Shown piece after piece: positions 16,650 through 25,073 of a stretch of 64,000 nucleotides of DNA (the first letter of the stretch is position 1; each line of letters starts with the position of its first letter). The DNA lies in the NCBI GenBank assembly GCA_041749535.1, contig JBGTBE010000087.1:1-64000 (forward strand), written 5' to 3'. The DNA is from JBBQZU01 sp041749535. GTDB lineage: Bacteria; Bacteroidota; Bacteroidia; Flavobacteriales_D; Cryomorphaceae. The notes under the pieces are model-generated. The model had not been told where the DNA came from, did no database searches, and was given only the letters and a program-made list of their open reading frames with translations. Made by a program: the position numbers and the translations under genes.

Positions 16650-18034
16650 AATACCCAAAGGGCACACATGTATATTACACCACCGACAACCATAAAAAAA
16701 AGTGTGTATGGCAATATTTCTCGCGCACGAAGCCCAGTGATAGCGAGGAGTGGAAGTGCCCAAAATGGTTGAAGCATATTGGTAACCTGATCGCCATATG
16801 CCATTGCAAGTATACTTTTTCCAAGATCTATGTTCAATGCCATGGTCGATTCAATAATTACCGGACCCTGAATCATCCATTGTCCACCTCCGCTAGGAAT
16901 GAATATATTGATCAGCGCAGCGCTTAAAAAGGTGAGAATGGCGTGTGAGCTGCCTCCAGAATTGTGTATGAAAAACTGGGCCAAAGCTTCGACCATACCG
17001 GTATTTTTCATCACTCCCATGATTCCAAAATAAAGCGGAAATTGGATTAAGATTGAAGAAGCACCTCGCGCGGCTTCTTCAGCCGCACCAGCAAACTTGT
17101 GTAGGTTTCCATGTGCCACGAGACCTACACCAAATAATAAAAGGTTAATGAAATTCGCATCTATATAATGGAGTTTGCCATCCATGGCCATGTAGGATGC
17201 ATAAGCCGCAGCTGTAAAGAGAGAAAATATTCCCAAACCTAGAGCCAACAAAGGCTTGTGATCCAAGCGCTCTGCTCTGAATTGAGGATACATGTTTTCT
17301 TCTCTTTTTTCCCGAGAGTTTCGCAGAACATATTCAGATGGTATGCTCTTTTTGCCGAGAGAATAGGCGCTAAATGGAACGATGATCAGCAAGGCGATCG
17401 ATACCGAGATGTTCATAGAAGAGAGTATTGTATCTCCAAATCCTATGGCATCAGGCAACGTTGCCAAGTTGGTGCCTAATCCACTCATAAGTGAGTCGAG
17501 GTGCCCGGGTTCAGCTACCTTAATCAATGAACTACCACTAAAACCGCCATGAAAAACCATCATCCCAGTATAGCCACAGGCGCCAATCAAAGGATAGTTT
17601 ATACGCAACCCTTTGCGCTGACTTCTTTCACCTATTTTGCGTGCAAAAACAGCACCCAATATGAGTCCAAGCCCCCAATTTAACAAGCCAGCTGCGATGC
17701 ACACGAAAGTTACTATGGCAGCAGCCTTAGCGGTGCTGTTGCAGTATTTGGCTGCATAGTTTATCGCATCAGACACAGGAGCGGAAAGCGCTAAGGAATG
17801 TCCGAGAACCAAGATGAGCATCATTTGAAAGGCAAAGACAAGCATAGGACTGTCCCAAATACCCTGATACCACATGGTGGTGACGCTGATGGTATGCAGG
17901 CCTAATCCGACCCCATCAGGTTTGAAAAAGAGTATCGCTACAGAAAGCACGAATGCAGTAAGAATGACTGCCAAGGCAAATGGGCCTGGCATAGCTGATC
18001 TGAATATAAATTCGAACCTTTCTGAAAATGACAT
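16646..18034 (-). CDS. short-chain fatty acid transporter (AtoE family)
   Basis: A 462-residue inner-membrane protein with about 11-12 hydrophobic helices. It opens ERFEFIFRSAMPGPFALAVILT, as AtoE proteins do, and carries GGGQWMIQGPVI near residue 385 together with the glycine-rich loop HGGFSGSSLIK near residue 170, both AtoE/DcuC-like signatures. The family imports short-chain fatty acids such as acetoacetate or butyrate. It follows the DUF3127 gene by 27 bases on the same strand, with flavin reductase further upstream. Substrate preference is inferred from the family only, but it would fit the beta-oxidation genes at 46-53 kb. Confidence 0.88.
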   Translation of the reverse strand: MSFSERFEFIFRSAMPGPFALAVILTAFVLSVAILFFKPDGVGLGLHTISVTTMWYQGIWDSPMLVFAFQMMLILVLGHSLALSAPVSDAINYAAKYCNSTAKAAAIVTFVCIAAGLLNWGLGLILGAVFARKIGERSQRKGLRINYPLIGACGYTGMMVFHGGFSGSSLIKVAEPGHLDSLMSGLGTNLATLPDAIGFGDTILSSMNISVSIALLIIVPFSAYSLGKKSIPSEYVLRNSREKREENMYPQFRAERLDHKPLLALGLGIFSLFTAAAYASYMAMDGKLHYIDANFINLLLFGVGLVAHGNLHKFAGAAEEAARGASSILIQFPLYFGIMGVMKNTGMVEALAQFFIHNSGGSSHAILTFLSAALINIFIPSGGGQWMIQGPVIIESTMALNIDLGKSILAMAYGDQVTNMLQPFWALPLLAITGLRAREILPYTLFFMVVGGVIYMCALWVF

Positions 18035-18061
18035 TTTCCTCAGCTAAACACAGCAAAGGAT

Positions 18062-18433
18062 TTAGAAAGGAAGGTCATCACTCTCTTCATTCATTCGCAC
18101 AGGCTCTGCGCTAGGCATAGGAGGAAGATCGCTACCCAGATTAGATGCAGGGGCTTCTTTCTCCAGTCTCCACGCTTCGAGCGTGTTGAAATATTTAATC
18201 TCCTTCGTATTTGGGTTTTCCCACTTTCGCCCGCGAAGGTTGAAGTTTACTTTTACAGTTTCACCTGTATTCATCGGGTCCAAAAGTGAGCACCGATCCT
18301 GCGTGAGTTGAAACATTACCTCTTGAGGATATTGACTTGCTTCATCACTCAATACGAATTCTCGTTTGCGAAAAGAGTCTGTTACTTGCTGTGTGTCGAA
18401 TTTGGCGACAAGTTTGCCTGAAAATGAAAACAT
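18062..18433 (-). CDS. DUF3127 (SSB-like OB-fold) protein
   Basis: A 123-residue cytosolic protein. Residues 3-95 fit the DUF3127 domain: SGKLVAKFDTQQVTDSFRKR, then EFVLSDEASQYPQ, then VNFNLRGRKWENPNTKEIKY, a five-strand OB-like pattern. A flexible Pro/Ser-rich linker follows, ending in the acidic-hydrophobic tip ESDDLPF. This closely resembles the C-terminal tip of single-stranded DNA-binding protein (DDDIPF). The family is common in Bacteroidota and uncharacterised; a ssDNA or replication-restart role is an inference. It is 11 bases downstream of the flavin reductase and 27 bases upstream of the transporter, so probably one operon. Confidence 0.85.
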   Translation of the reverse strand: MFSFSGKLVAKFDTQQVTDSFRKREFVLSDEASQYPQEVMFQLTQDRCSLLDPMNTGETVKVNFNLRGRKWENPNTKEIKYFNTLEAWRLEKEAPASNLGSDLPPMPSAEPVRMNEESDDLPF

Positions 18434-18444
18434 AAGATTTATGG

Positions 18445-19338
18445 TTAATTGTTAAAACTCAATAATGTGAGCAAGGCTTTGCGGGCATCGCCATTGCTGA
18501 TGTGCAATTTAGCTCGTTGGTGCAATTCTTTTTCCAAAAGGATAGGATCATCCTGTAGGGAAACAAATAATTCTGCCAACTCAGTAAGCCTGTACTCATT
18601 TACTTCGGTCTCATCGGGCAGTGATTCTACATTGCCTAACTGACCAAGGTCATTGCCCGACAAGATAAGACTATTTCTAATATCTGCGGGCAGTGAATTT
18701 ACACCTATTCCTATACTTTGGAGCGGTTTAGGTACTTCAAAAAGTGCAGCTCCAAAGGCACGTGCATACCAATCGCCTCCCATGCGCGCTACAGTATCAA
18801 TGCGCGTTTGGTCAATCCGTAGCTCTTCGTTAATCAGGTCTTCCCTAACATGGATTCTGAGTACCTCACAGATCACCAAATTTCCAGCTCCTCCTTCGTT
18901 ACCCAGCGCAACAACATCATTCACTTTGCATTCAAACTGAACAGGTGATTCTTTCACTCTAAAAGGTGTTACCAAATCTGATTTGAGCATGGTGAAACCA
19001 GATTTTTCAAATTCATTCACCCCTTTGGGATACTCAGTGCTTGCCAAAGACATTTGATGCACCATATCATAGTTTACAATATTGATCACCACCTCTTTGG
19101 TTTCGAGAATATTTTCCAGGGTGTGTTTCGTGGTATTGTCTCTGCCTCGTCTTGCCGGAGAAAAAATAAGAATGGGTGGACGCGCACTGAACACATTAAA
19201 AAAGCTAAAAGGAGAGAGATTGGGGTTTTCATCCCTGTCTACCGTGCTGGCAAAAGCGATGGGTCTTGGTCCAATAGACCCCAATAATATGCCGTGAAGC
19301 TTGGCTGTGGGCAACTCTGAAGGAGAAAAACTCCGCAT
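18445..19338 (-). CDS. flavin reductase family protein (FMN-binding split barrel)
   Basis: 297 residues. The N-terminal two thirds match the flavin reductase-like split-barrel family: LLGSIGPRPIAFASTVD near residue 20, NLSPFSFFNVFSARPPI near residue 40 and NDVVALGNEGGAGNLVICEV near residue 145. These segments form the FMN site. The last 80 residues are an extra helical segment seen in the longer Bacteroidota members. The likely role is FMN-dependent NAD(P)H oxidoreduction in the cytosol; the substrate is unknown. It heads the leftward cluster with the DUF3127 and fatty-acid-transporter genes and has a TAnnTTTG box just upstream. Confidence 0.88.
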   Translation of the reverse strand: MRSFSPSELPTAKLHGILLGSIGPRPIAFASTVDRDENPNLSPFSFFNVFSARPPILIFSPARRGRDNTTKHTLENILETKEVVINIVNYDMVHQMSLASTEYPKGVNEFEKSGFTMLKSDLVTPFRVKESPVQFECKVNDVVALGNEGGAGNLVICEVLRIHVREDLINEELRIDQTRIDTVARMGGDWYARAFGAALFEVPKPLQSIGIGVNSLPADIRNSLILSGNDLGQLGNVESLPDETEVNEYRLTELAELFVSLQDDPILLEKELHQRAKLHISNGDARKALLTLLSFNN

Positions 19339-19353
19339 TGATTAAAATTTTTA

Positions 19354-19361
19354 CAAAGGTA
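19354..19361 (-). promoter_or_regulatory. -7 element before the flavin reductase operon
   Basis: On the minus strand the sequence reads TACCTTTG, a full TAnnTTTG match, about 16 bases upstream of the ATG at 19338. No clear TTG element is seen about 20 bases further up, so support is partial. Confidence 0.45.
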
Positions 19362-19386
19362 AAAACTCGATCAGATCATAAGTCGG

Positions 19387-19416
19387 TTTGTTTTTAACCA
19401 AATCTCGTTATCTTTG
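19387..19416 (+). promoter_or_regulatory. Bacteroidota promoter of tRNA-Leu
   Basis: TTTG (19387-19390), an 18-base spacer and TATCTTTG (19409-19416) match the two-part -33/-7 Bacteroidota promoter. The -7 box ends 17 bases before the mature tRNA 5' end. This is one of only two places in the window where I see both elements at plausible spacing. Confidence 0.65.
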
Positions 19417-19433
19417 CCGCCCCGATGACCACT

Positions 19434-19515
19434 GCGGATGTGGTGAAATTGGTAGACACGCCAGACTTAGGATCTGGTGCCGCGAGGTATGGGGGTTCGA
19501 GTCCCTTCATCCGCA
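19434..19515 (+). tRNA. tRNA-Leu (anticodon UAG)
   Basis: Acceptor stem GCGGATG pairs with CATCCGC, followed by discriminator A. The D-arm contains GGTAGACAC, the anticodon stem is CCAGA/TCTGG and the loop CTTAGGA has anticodon TAG, reading CUA and related leucine codons. There is a class II variable arm (TGCCGCGAGGTATG region) and a T-loop GGTTCGAGTCC. The CCA end is not encoded. Size and long variable arm are as expected for leucine. Confidence 0.96.
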
Positions 19516-19519
19516 CTAG

Positions 19520-19551
19520 AAAGCTGCTCCTTCATGGAAGCAGCTTTTTTT
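19520..19551 (+). terminator. terminator of tRNA-Leu
   Basis: AAGCTGCT pairs with AGCAGCTT around a loop of about ten bases, running into seven T residues. It begins five bases after the tRNA and separates it from the convergent serine hydrolase gene ending at 19567. Confidence 0.85.
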
Positions 19552-19566
19552 ATTATGAATACTTAA

Positions 19567-20946
19567 CTACTGGTTCAATTTTGGGATGCCGCCTTCAATT
19601 TCCACTGTATTTGTTTCGGAGTCTTCCTTTGCGGCATTCTTAATTTCAAGTACCCATGAATTGAAATCGAAATCGGTTTCATCATATGTAACACCAAGTC
19701 TTACTACCACCATTTTCTCCTTTTGGAGAATAGCTACTTGTTGCCCCTGAAATCCATCAAACCAATAATCTTCAGGATCTAGATTGCTGTATTTTCCAGA
19801 TTGATTTGTCCACACCTGCCCTCCATATTGACCAGCAGAAGCTTGAGACGGAGTTCTGATAAAGTCAATCCAAGTGGAGTCAATAATTTGCTCATTCATC
19901 CACCTTCCGTGTTGCAAAGTCAATTGGCCAACCTTTGCCCAATCTCGTGCAGAAGCATATGCATAAGAGGAACCTACGAAATGCCCCGACCTGTCGGTCT
20001 CAAGCAAGAAAGTTTTTGCACCAATTGGGGCGAATATAGAAGCATAGGGGAAATTGATGTATGCTTCACTTGTGCTGAATGCATCGCTGAGTGCATTGGC
20101 CAGTATGTTGGTTGTTCCACTGCTGTATAACCATGTTTCACCGGGCTTATGGGCCAAAGAAACTGAGGCTGCATATTCACCCATATTTTCTTCCCTATAG
20201 AGCATTGCAGTAGCATTCGATACTTTGCCATAGTCTTCTTCCCAGTCCAGACCGGTGGTCATCTGCATGATTTGTCTCAACGTAATTTGGCCTCGCTCAT
20301 CGTTTTGCCACCCAACAATTGGCGCGGGTTCATCAAGATTCCAATACCCATTTTTGTGAAGAACTCCCGCCAGCAAACCTGTGATGCTCTTTGCCATACT
20401 CCACCCTAGTAAGGGAGTTTCAGTGCCAATACCACTTGCATAAGCTTCACCGATTATTTCGCCGTTTTGTAATACCACAACTGCTCTGCTTTGCAGCAGT
20501 GAGCTACCCTCTTTGTCGAAGACGCGCATGATCGCTTCTTGCATGGATTGGTTTCCAGTTATTACCTTTTCAGGAAATATCTCAGCTCCGTAATCCGCAT
20601 CGTAGATTTTTATGGATGTAGTCAAATATTCATCTGCAATACGCTTGTTCATCACCACGCAACCCTGACCCTCACGATACACAGCCTTCTTTTTATGCAT
20701 TCCGAAAACCGATGATTCTATAACTTTTTGCCCGGCATCAGCTTTATTGGTGGCCAGCCACAATGGGCCGAAGCCCAATTCTACGCGCTCAGCTTCTTCT
20801 TGCGAAAGCCCTGTAACGAACATACACGAACAGAGGATCTTTGCATTATAGCCAGAAATTATTTCAAGTTTTGGGTAGAGAAAGATGTAAAAGAGCAATC
20901 CAACCAATGCCAGTAGGGAAATTATTGCGGTAAGTGTCTTTTTCAT
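19567..20946 (-). CDS. serine hydrolase, class C beta-lactamase / 6-aminohexanoate-dimer hydrolase-like
   Basis: 459 residues with an N-terminal signal anchor (about 5-25), so periplasmic or membrane-tethered. The catalytic domain shows GWSMAKSITG, the SxxK nucleophile motif, near residue 187. YSSG stands where the Tyr-x-Asn/Ser general base is expected, and DGFQGQQV stands where the KTG/HTG box lies. SMAKS with YSSG is the pattern of NylB-like and EstB-like hydrolases rather than true cephalosporinases, so esterase or amidase activity is more likely than antibiotic resistance. It is a stand-alone gene with no obvious partner. Confidence 0.85.
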   Translation of the reverse strand: MKKTLTAIISLLALVGLLFYIFLYPKLEIISGYNAKILCSCMFVTGLSQEEAERVELGFGPLWLATNKADAGQKVIESSVFGMHKKKAVYREGQGCVVMNKRIADEYLTTSIKIYDADYGAEIFPEKVITGNQSMQEAIMRVFDKEGSSLLQSRAVVVLQNGEIIGEAYASGIGTETPLLGWSMAKSITGLLAGVLHKNGYWNLDEPAPIVGWQNDERGQITLRQIMQMTTGLDWEEDYGKVSNATAMLYREENMGEYAASVSLAHKPGETWLYSSGTTNILANALSDAFSTSEAYINFPYASIFAPIGAKTFLLETDRSGHFVGSSYAYASARDWAKVGQLTLQHGRWMNEQIIDSTWIDFIRTPSQASAGQYGGQVWTNQSGKYSNLDPEDYWFDGFQGQQVAILQKEKMVVVRLGVTYDETDFDFNSWVLEIKNAAKEDSETNTVEIEGGIPKLNQ

Positions 20947-21066
20947 GGTTAGCTTTGTAGACTGGGATGGTTGGATTCGCTGCGAATGGATAAAGTAAAT
21001 GAAACTTTGTGGTGGTTCAAAACATTTGGTTGCAGGCCGACGTAATCATTGCAAATAACTGAAATT

Positions 21067-21858
21067 ATGAGAACTGCCTTTGTTTATGATATAGTGAAAC
21101 GCTGGGTTTTTTTAGGAGCCACAGTGATAATGGTATTCATGAATTTTCTCTCAAATGCCATTCCTTTTGGCGGTCAAACCAATGCTGAAGTGAGCGCCCT
21201 ATACCCAACCCTCATCACTCCCGCAGGCTATGCATTCTCTATATGGGGAGTTATATATGTCACCCTCTTGGTCCTTGCTGTTTTCCAACTTCAAAGGGCG
21301 AGAGAGATTCGATTCTACAAATTGGTGTGGCCATATTTTATTATTAGCTGTATTGCCAATTCCCTTTGGCTAGTTGCTTTCCAGAATGAATGGCTTGGGC
21401 TGTCTGTCGCAATAATACTGGTTTTGCTTTGGAGTCTTTTTTCCATTTTCAAGCTTTTCTATAGACTCAGAAGACTTCTCAATACTACCCATAAATTCTT
21501 CTTTCATATTCCAATGGGTCTATATTTTGGGTGGGTGAGTATAGCTACTATGGTCAATGTGGCCGTCTTTGTCCGTTCACTAAACCTATCCTTTCTAACT
21601 GGTCTTGATGAAGTTTGCGCCATCGCATTACTCACATTGGGTTTCGCACTCACCATGTACGTCCTATTGGCGCACAGAGATTATTTTTTCGCCTTGTCAG
21701 TCATTTGGGCATATGTGGCTATTTGGATTGCAAACACTGATTGCGACTCAGTGATGAATACAGCAAAAATTGCGGCAATTGTTCTAACAGCCACTCTGCT
21801 GTTCCAGTTTGTTTCAGGGCGGTTAAAAGTGGCATTCTACGGGAAACAGGTTTCCTGA
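21067..21858 (+). CDS. TspO/MBR-related tryptophan-rich membrane protein
   Basis: 263 residues from the ATG at 21067 (MRTAFVYDIVKRWVF); an upstream in-frame TTG would add only six unlikely residues. Seven or eight hydrophobic helices contain PAGYAFSIWGVIYV near residue 60, NSLWLVAFQNEW near residue 105 and FHIPMGLYFGWVS near residue 150. These match the long TspO/MBR-like family, which in classic members binds tetrapyrroles or cholesterol. This protein is longer than the five-helix TspO of about 160 residues, so the ligand is uncertain. It stands alone between divergent and convergent neighbours. Confidence 0.78.
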   Translation: MRTAFVYDIVKRWVFLGATVIMVFMNFLSNAIPFGGQTNAEVSALYPTLITPAGYAFSIWGVIYVTLLVLAVFQLQRAREIRFYKLVWPYFIISCIANSLWLVAFQNEWLGLSVAIILVLLWSLFSIFKLFYRLRRLLNTTHKFFFHIPMGLYFGWVSIATMVNVAVFVRSLNLSFLTGLDEVCAIALLTLGFALTMYVLLAHRDYFFALSVIWAYVAIWIANTDCDSVMNTAKIAAIVLTATLLFQFVSGRLKVAFYGKQVS

Positions 21859-21865
21859 TGTAAAT

Positions 21866-23086
21866 TCAGCTATTGAGTATGCTATTTATAGAAGACACAA
21901 TGGTCTTTGTAGCGCCTCCGTTGGTAAGCACCAGATTTCTTGCAGCCTTACCAGCCTCATTAATTCCATCTGGATACTTAAGCCATTTATTTAATGTCAA
22001 TTCAAAGTCGGAGTAGTTTGCTATGCTGACGGCAGCTCCGGAAGCTATAAGGTCTACAGCTTCTTTGAACTTCTCATATTTAGGCCCAAAAATAATTGGC
22101 TTACCGTACACAGCAGCTTCCAGGGTGTTGTGTATTCCAGCGCCAAATCCCCCACCAATATAGCAGATATCGCCATAGTGATATAGCTTATTAAGCAAGC
22201 CTATCGTGTCAATTATCAGCACATTACAAGACACAGAAGCTGCACTCCACTCAGAGAATAAAATTGAGTTATGGAATTTTGCTTGTAACGCTCTAATGTG
22301 CAACTTGTCCGTTTCGTGAGGTGCCACAATCAGCTTGATGCCATATCTTTCAGCATTTGAGCCCAAGTAGGTGTGAAGTATTTCTTCATCTGCGGGCCAT
22401 GTACTCCCTGCCACCAATATCGCGCTACCCCTCGTGAACGCTTCGATCTTAGGCAAGGCTTTCCATTCATTACATACCGCGATAACCCGATCAAAACGGG
22501 TGTCGCCTGCCACCGTTGAGCTGACCCCTACTTTTGACAGCAATTCAGCGCTTTTCTCATCCTGGGTGAAAATGTGATTGATCATTTTCAAAGTCTTTGA
22601 GAACCAAGTTCCCCAAGGCTTAAAGTACACCTGGCTTTCTCGAAATTTTGCTGAAATGAGAAAAATGGGTATAGACCTACCTTGTAAAGCTGCGATGTAG
22701 TTGTGCCAAATCTCATACTTTACAAAGATGGCCAATCTCGGATTGTAGGTATTTAGAAATTTCTTCACATTGGCGGGTGTGTCGGCAGGAAGATAGCACA
22801 CCAGGTCGGCACCTGGATAGGTTTTGCGAATTTCGTAACCGGAAGGACTAAAGAAGGTAAGTAGGATTTTTACTTCAGGATGTTGTGCCCTAATCAATTC
22901 TAGCACAGGCCTGCCTTGTTCAAATTCTCCAAGTGAAGCGCAGTGCATCCAAACTGGTCTTTCTGCGAGTGGTACTGAAGTCACTTTTCTACCGCTTACC
23001 CATAGACGGGCTTTCGGATGCCAAAGCGCTGTGACCCGAATTGCTGCGGTATAGATGAGGATACCAAGGTTGTATAAGTTTCGCAT
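21866..23086 (-). CDS. waaA: 3-deoxy-D-manno-octulosonic acid transferase
   Basis: Inner-membrane-anchored family 30 glycosyltransferase that adds Kdo from CMP-Kdo to lipid IVA. At 406 residues it has normal length. It has an N-terminal hydrophobic anchor, then WMHCASLGEFEQGRPVL near residue 46 with the catalytic Glu, FSPSGYEIRKTY near residue 80, a GT-B hinge, and GGGFGAGIHNTLEAAVYGKP near residue 314, the nucleotide-sugar site. It begins one base downstream of the putative outer-membrane protein stop, so the two are probably co-transcribed. It indicates that the organism makes Kdo-containing lipid A. Confidence 0.95.
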   Translation of the reverse strand: MRNLYNLGILIYTAAIRVTALWHPKARLWVSGRKVTSVPLAERPVWMHCASLGEFEQGRPVLELIRAQHPEVKILLTFFSPSGYEIRKTYPGADLVCYLPADTPANVKKFLNTYNPRLAIFVKYEIWHNYIAALQGRSIPIFLISAKFRESQVYFKPWGTWFSKTLKMINHIFTQDEKSAELLSKVGVSSTVAGDTRFDRVIAVCNEWKALPKIEAFTRGSAILVAGSTWPADEEILHTYLGSNAERYGIKLIVAPHETDKLHIRALQAKFHNSILFSEWSAASVSCNVLIIDTIGLLNKLYHYGDICYIGGGFGAGIHNTLEAAVYGKPIIFGPKYEKFKEAVDLIASGAAVSIANYSDFELTLNKWLKYPDGINEAGKAARNLVLTNGGATKTIVSSINSILNS

Positions 23087-23087
23087 T

Positions 23088-23849
23088 CTATTTGACGTAG
23101 AAACTGTCGTCCGTCTGTTTGTAAACCGGAAGCGCCCAACCCACCCTGAGTCCTATCATAAAATCTGTGTAGATATCATCGGTATAGCGCATTTCATCAA
23201 TGTTGTATGTTCTGAAATCACGTGTGAATCCTTGGTAAAAGTCAAATCCCACATAGAAATTAGCGAACCGGTTGTTGCTGAAGTTTTGGTACCCGATGAA
23301 TTGATAAAGTGCTGGCCCTGCCCTCTTCCTATCATATCCTTTTCGGTAATCTCCTTCAAGCGGAGGAATGTCGGCCTCACGGGTTTCAATCCATGTGCGG
23401 TGCTCTAAATAATTCAACCCAAACTTCACTACAATGCCTGAATTTGGATTTGGTCCGATGACCGGAAATATCTTTCCAGCGTAAAACCCAGTGGCAAAGC
23501 CTCTTTCCTGAACTACTACCGTGATGTATTCCCCTTCTACGCCTATTATAAATCCGTCCTGGGTCCTCAATTCCTTAAAAAGCTCATTTGAATCTTTTAC
23601 CTCATTGCCAAAAAGATAATTGAAATCAACCCCGAAAAGAAAGTTGTTCTTGGTTTTGTATGCATATGAAAAACCAACCATGGCGTTGGTGCCGTAGAGT
23701 TTGCTCATATCTCCGTATGGCAGATGAAAACCGCCCTGAATTTGGAATAACGACATGGGAACGCCTTCCTTTGATACATTGCCCTGAGCATGTGTCAAAT
23801 GGCTGAAAAGGAATGCTAAAGCAATGAAGATCAGTTCTTTTTTTACCAT
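23088..23849 (-). CDS. putative outer-membrane beta-barrel protein
   Basis: About 253 residues from the ATG at 23849; a second ATG at 23864 would add five residues before the signal peptide. MVKKELIFIALAFLFSHLTHAQ is a clear Sec signal split around residue 21. The mature part has alternating aromatic and glycine-rich strands (FQIQGGFHLPYGDMSKLYG, GFSYAYKTKNNFLFGVDFNY, FMIGLRVGWALPVY) compatible with an 8-10 strand barrel. I recognise no named family. Its adjacency to waaA suggests an envelope role. Confidence 0.72.
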   Translation of the reverse strand: MVKKELIFIALAFLFSHLTHAQGNVSKEGVPMSLFQIQGGFHLPYGDMSKLYGTNAMVGFSYAYKTKNNFLFGVDFNYLFGNEVKDSNELFKELRTQDGFIIGVEGEYITVVVQERGFATGFYAGKIFPVIGPNPNSGIVVKFGLNYLEHRTWIETREADIPPLEGDYRKGYDRKRAGPALYQFIGYQNFSNNRFANFYVGFDFYQGFTRDFRTYNIDEMRYTDDIYTDFMIGLRVGWALPVYKQTDDSFYVK

Positions 23850-23933
23850 GATACTTGTTGGCATCCTACTCTCTTCAAAAGGGTTGAGTTGGTATAAATG
23901 AGTATATTCGCCGACGCAAATTTAAACCTTTCG

Positions 23934-25073
23934 ATGAAGAAAATTCAAATGGTAGATCTCGTAACCCAATACGAGAAAATCCAGGACGAAGTTGATGCAG
24001 CTGTTCTAAACGTAATTCGTTCTGCAGCCTTTATTAATGGTCCGGAAGTGAAACAATTCCAGGCAGAGCTGGAAAACTACCTTCAGGTAAAACATGTCAT
24101 TCCGTGCGCAAATGGTACTGATGCGCTCCAAATTGCCATGATGGCCCTGGGGCTGAAGCCTGGTGACGAAGTAATTACGGCCAACTTTACGTACGTCGCT
24201 ACTGCCGAGGTTATCGCACTTCTTCAGCTCACTCCTGTGTTGGTCGATGTGGATCCTTATACTTTTAATATCAGTGTAGAAGCTGTAAAGGCAGCGATTA
24301 CTCCACAGACCAAGGCAATTGTACCCGTCCATTTATTTGGTCAATGTGCACCCATGGAAGAGCTGCTTGAAGTTGCCAAACAGCACAATTTATTCATCAT
24401 AGAAGATACGGCCCAGGCTATTGGAGCCGAATATACCTTCAATGATGGCTCAGTAAAAAAGGCGGGAACCATGGGGGATATAGGTGCAACATCTTTTTTT
24501 CCGAGTAAGAATCTCGGCTGTTTTGGAGATGGCGGTGCCATCTTTACCAACAATGACGCGTACGCAGCTCGCCTTCGTATGATCGCTAACCATGGCCAAA
24601 GCCGACAGTATTACCACGATGAAGTGGGTGTAAACTCTCGCTTAGATTCCATACAAGCCGCCATTTTGCGAATTAAACTCAGGCGCCTTGATGATTATGC
24701 GGCTGCCAGGAATACAGTTGCGACATTTTACGACAATGCTTTTAAGAACCTTTCGGAAATTACCACCCCAGTGCGGTATGAGAAGTCTACCCATGTTTTC
24801 CATCAATATACCATGCAGCTGCATGGGATAGACAGAGATGCGCTTAAGAATTTCCTTCAGGAAAAGGGGATTCCGATGATGATTTACTACCCGGTTCCAT
24901 TGCATCTTCAGAAAGCTTATTTGGACCCACGATATACCGAAGGTGATTTCCCGGTTACGGAGCAGCTCTGTGAATCAGTAGCTTCACTTCCAATGCAAAC
25001 TGAGCTCGATACTGAGCAGCTTACTTTTATTACTGATGCTGTAAAATCATTTATAAATAGTTCTAAATCATGA
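23934..25073 (+). CDS. DegT/DnrJ/EryC1 aminotransferase, WbpE-like
   Basis: PLP-dependent sugar aminotransferase. I use the ATG at 23934 (MKKIQMVDLVTQY), giving 379 residues; the in-frame ATG at 23898 adds 12 residues not found in the family. CANGTDALQIAMMALG near residue 56, TANFTYVATAEV near residue 80, EDTAQAIGAEY and SFFPSKNLGCFGDGGA (PLP lysine about K192) match WbpE/WlbC closely. That enzyme makes UDP-2-acetamido-3-amino-2,3-dideoxy-glucuronate from the 3-keto sugar. The matching oxidoreductase, acetyltransferase and UDP-GlcNAc dehydrogenase genes lie downstream. Its stop overlaps the next start (ATGA). Confidence 0.9.
   Translation: MKKIQMVDLVTQYEKIQDEVDAAVLNVIRSAAFINGPEVKQFQAELENYLQVKHVIPCANGTDALQIAMMALGLKPGDEVITANFTYVATAEVIALLQLTPVLVDVDPYTFNISVEAVKAAITPQTKAIVPVHLFGQCAPMEELLEVAKQHNLFIIEDTAQAIGAEYTFNDGSVKKAGTMGDIGATSFFPSKNLGCFGDGGAIFTNNDAYAARLRMIANHGQSRQYYHDEVGVNSRLDSIQAAILRIKLRRLDDYAAARNTVATFYDNAFKNLSEITTPVRYEKSTHVFHQYTMQLHGIDRDALKNFLQEKGIPMMIYYPVPLHLQKAYLDPRYTEGDFPVTEQLCESVASLPMQTELDTEQLTFITDAVKSFINSSKS

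Noticed and set aside
19425..19643. Protein frame spanning the tRNA-Leu gene
   Set aside because: The region is a complete tRNA with promoter and terminator; the frame is accidental.
19567..20946. True beta-lactamase resistance gene
   Set aside because: The SMAK and YSSG pattern and the size point to an esterase/amidase-like serine hydrolase; resistance is not supported.
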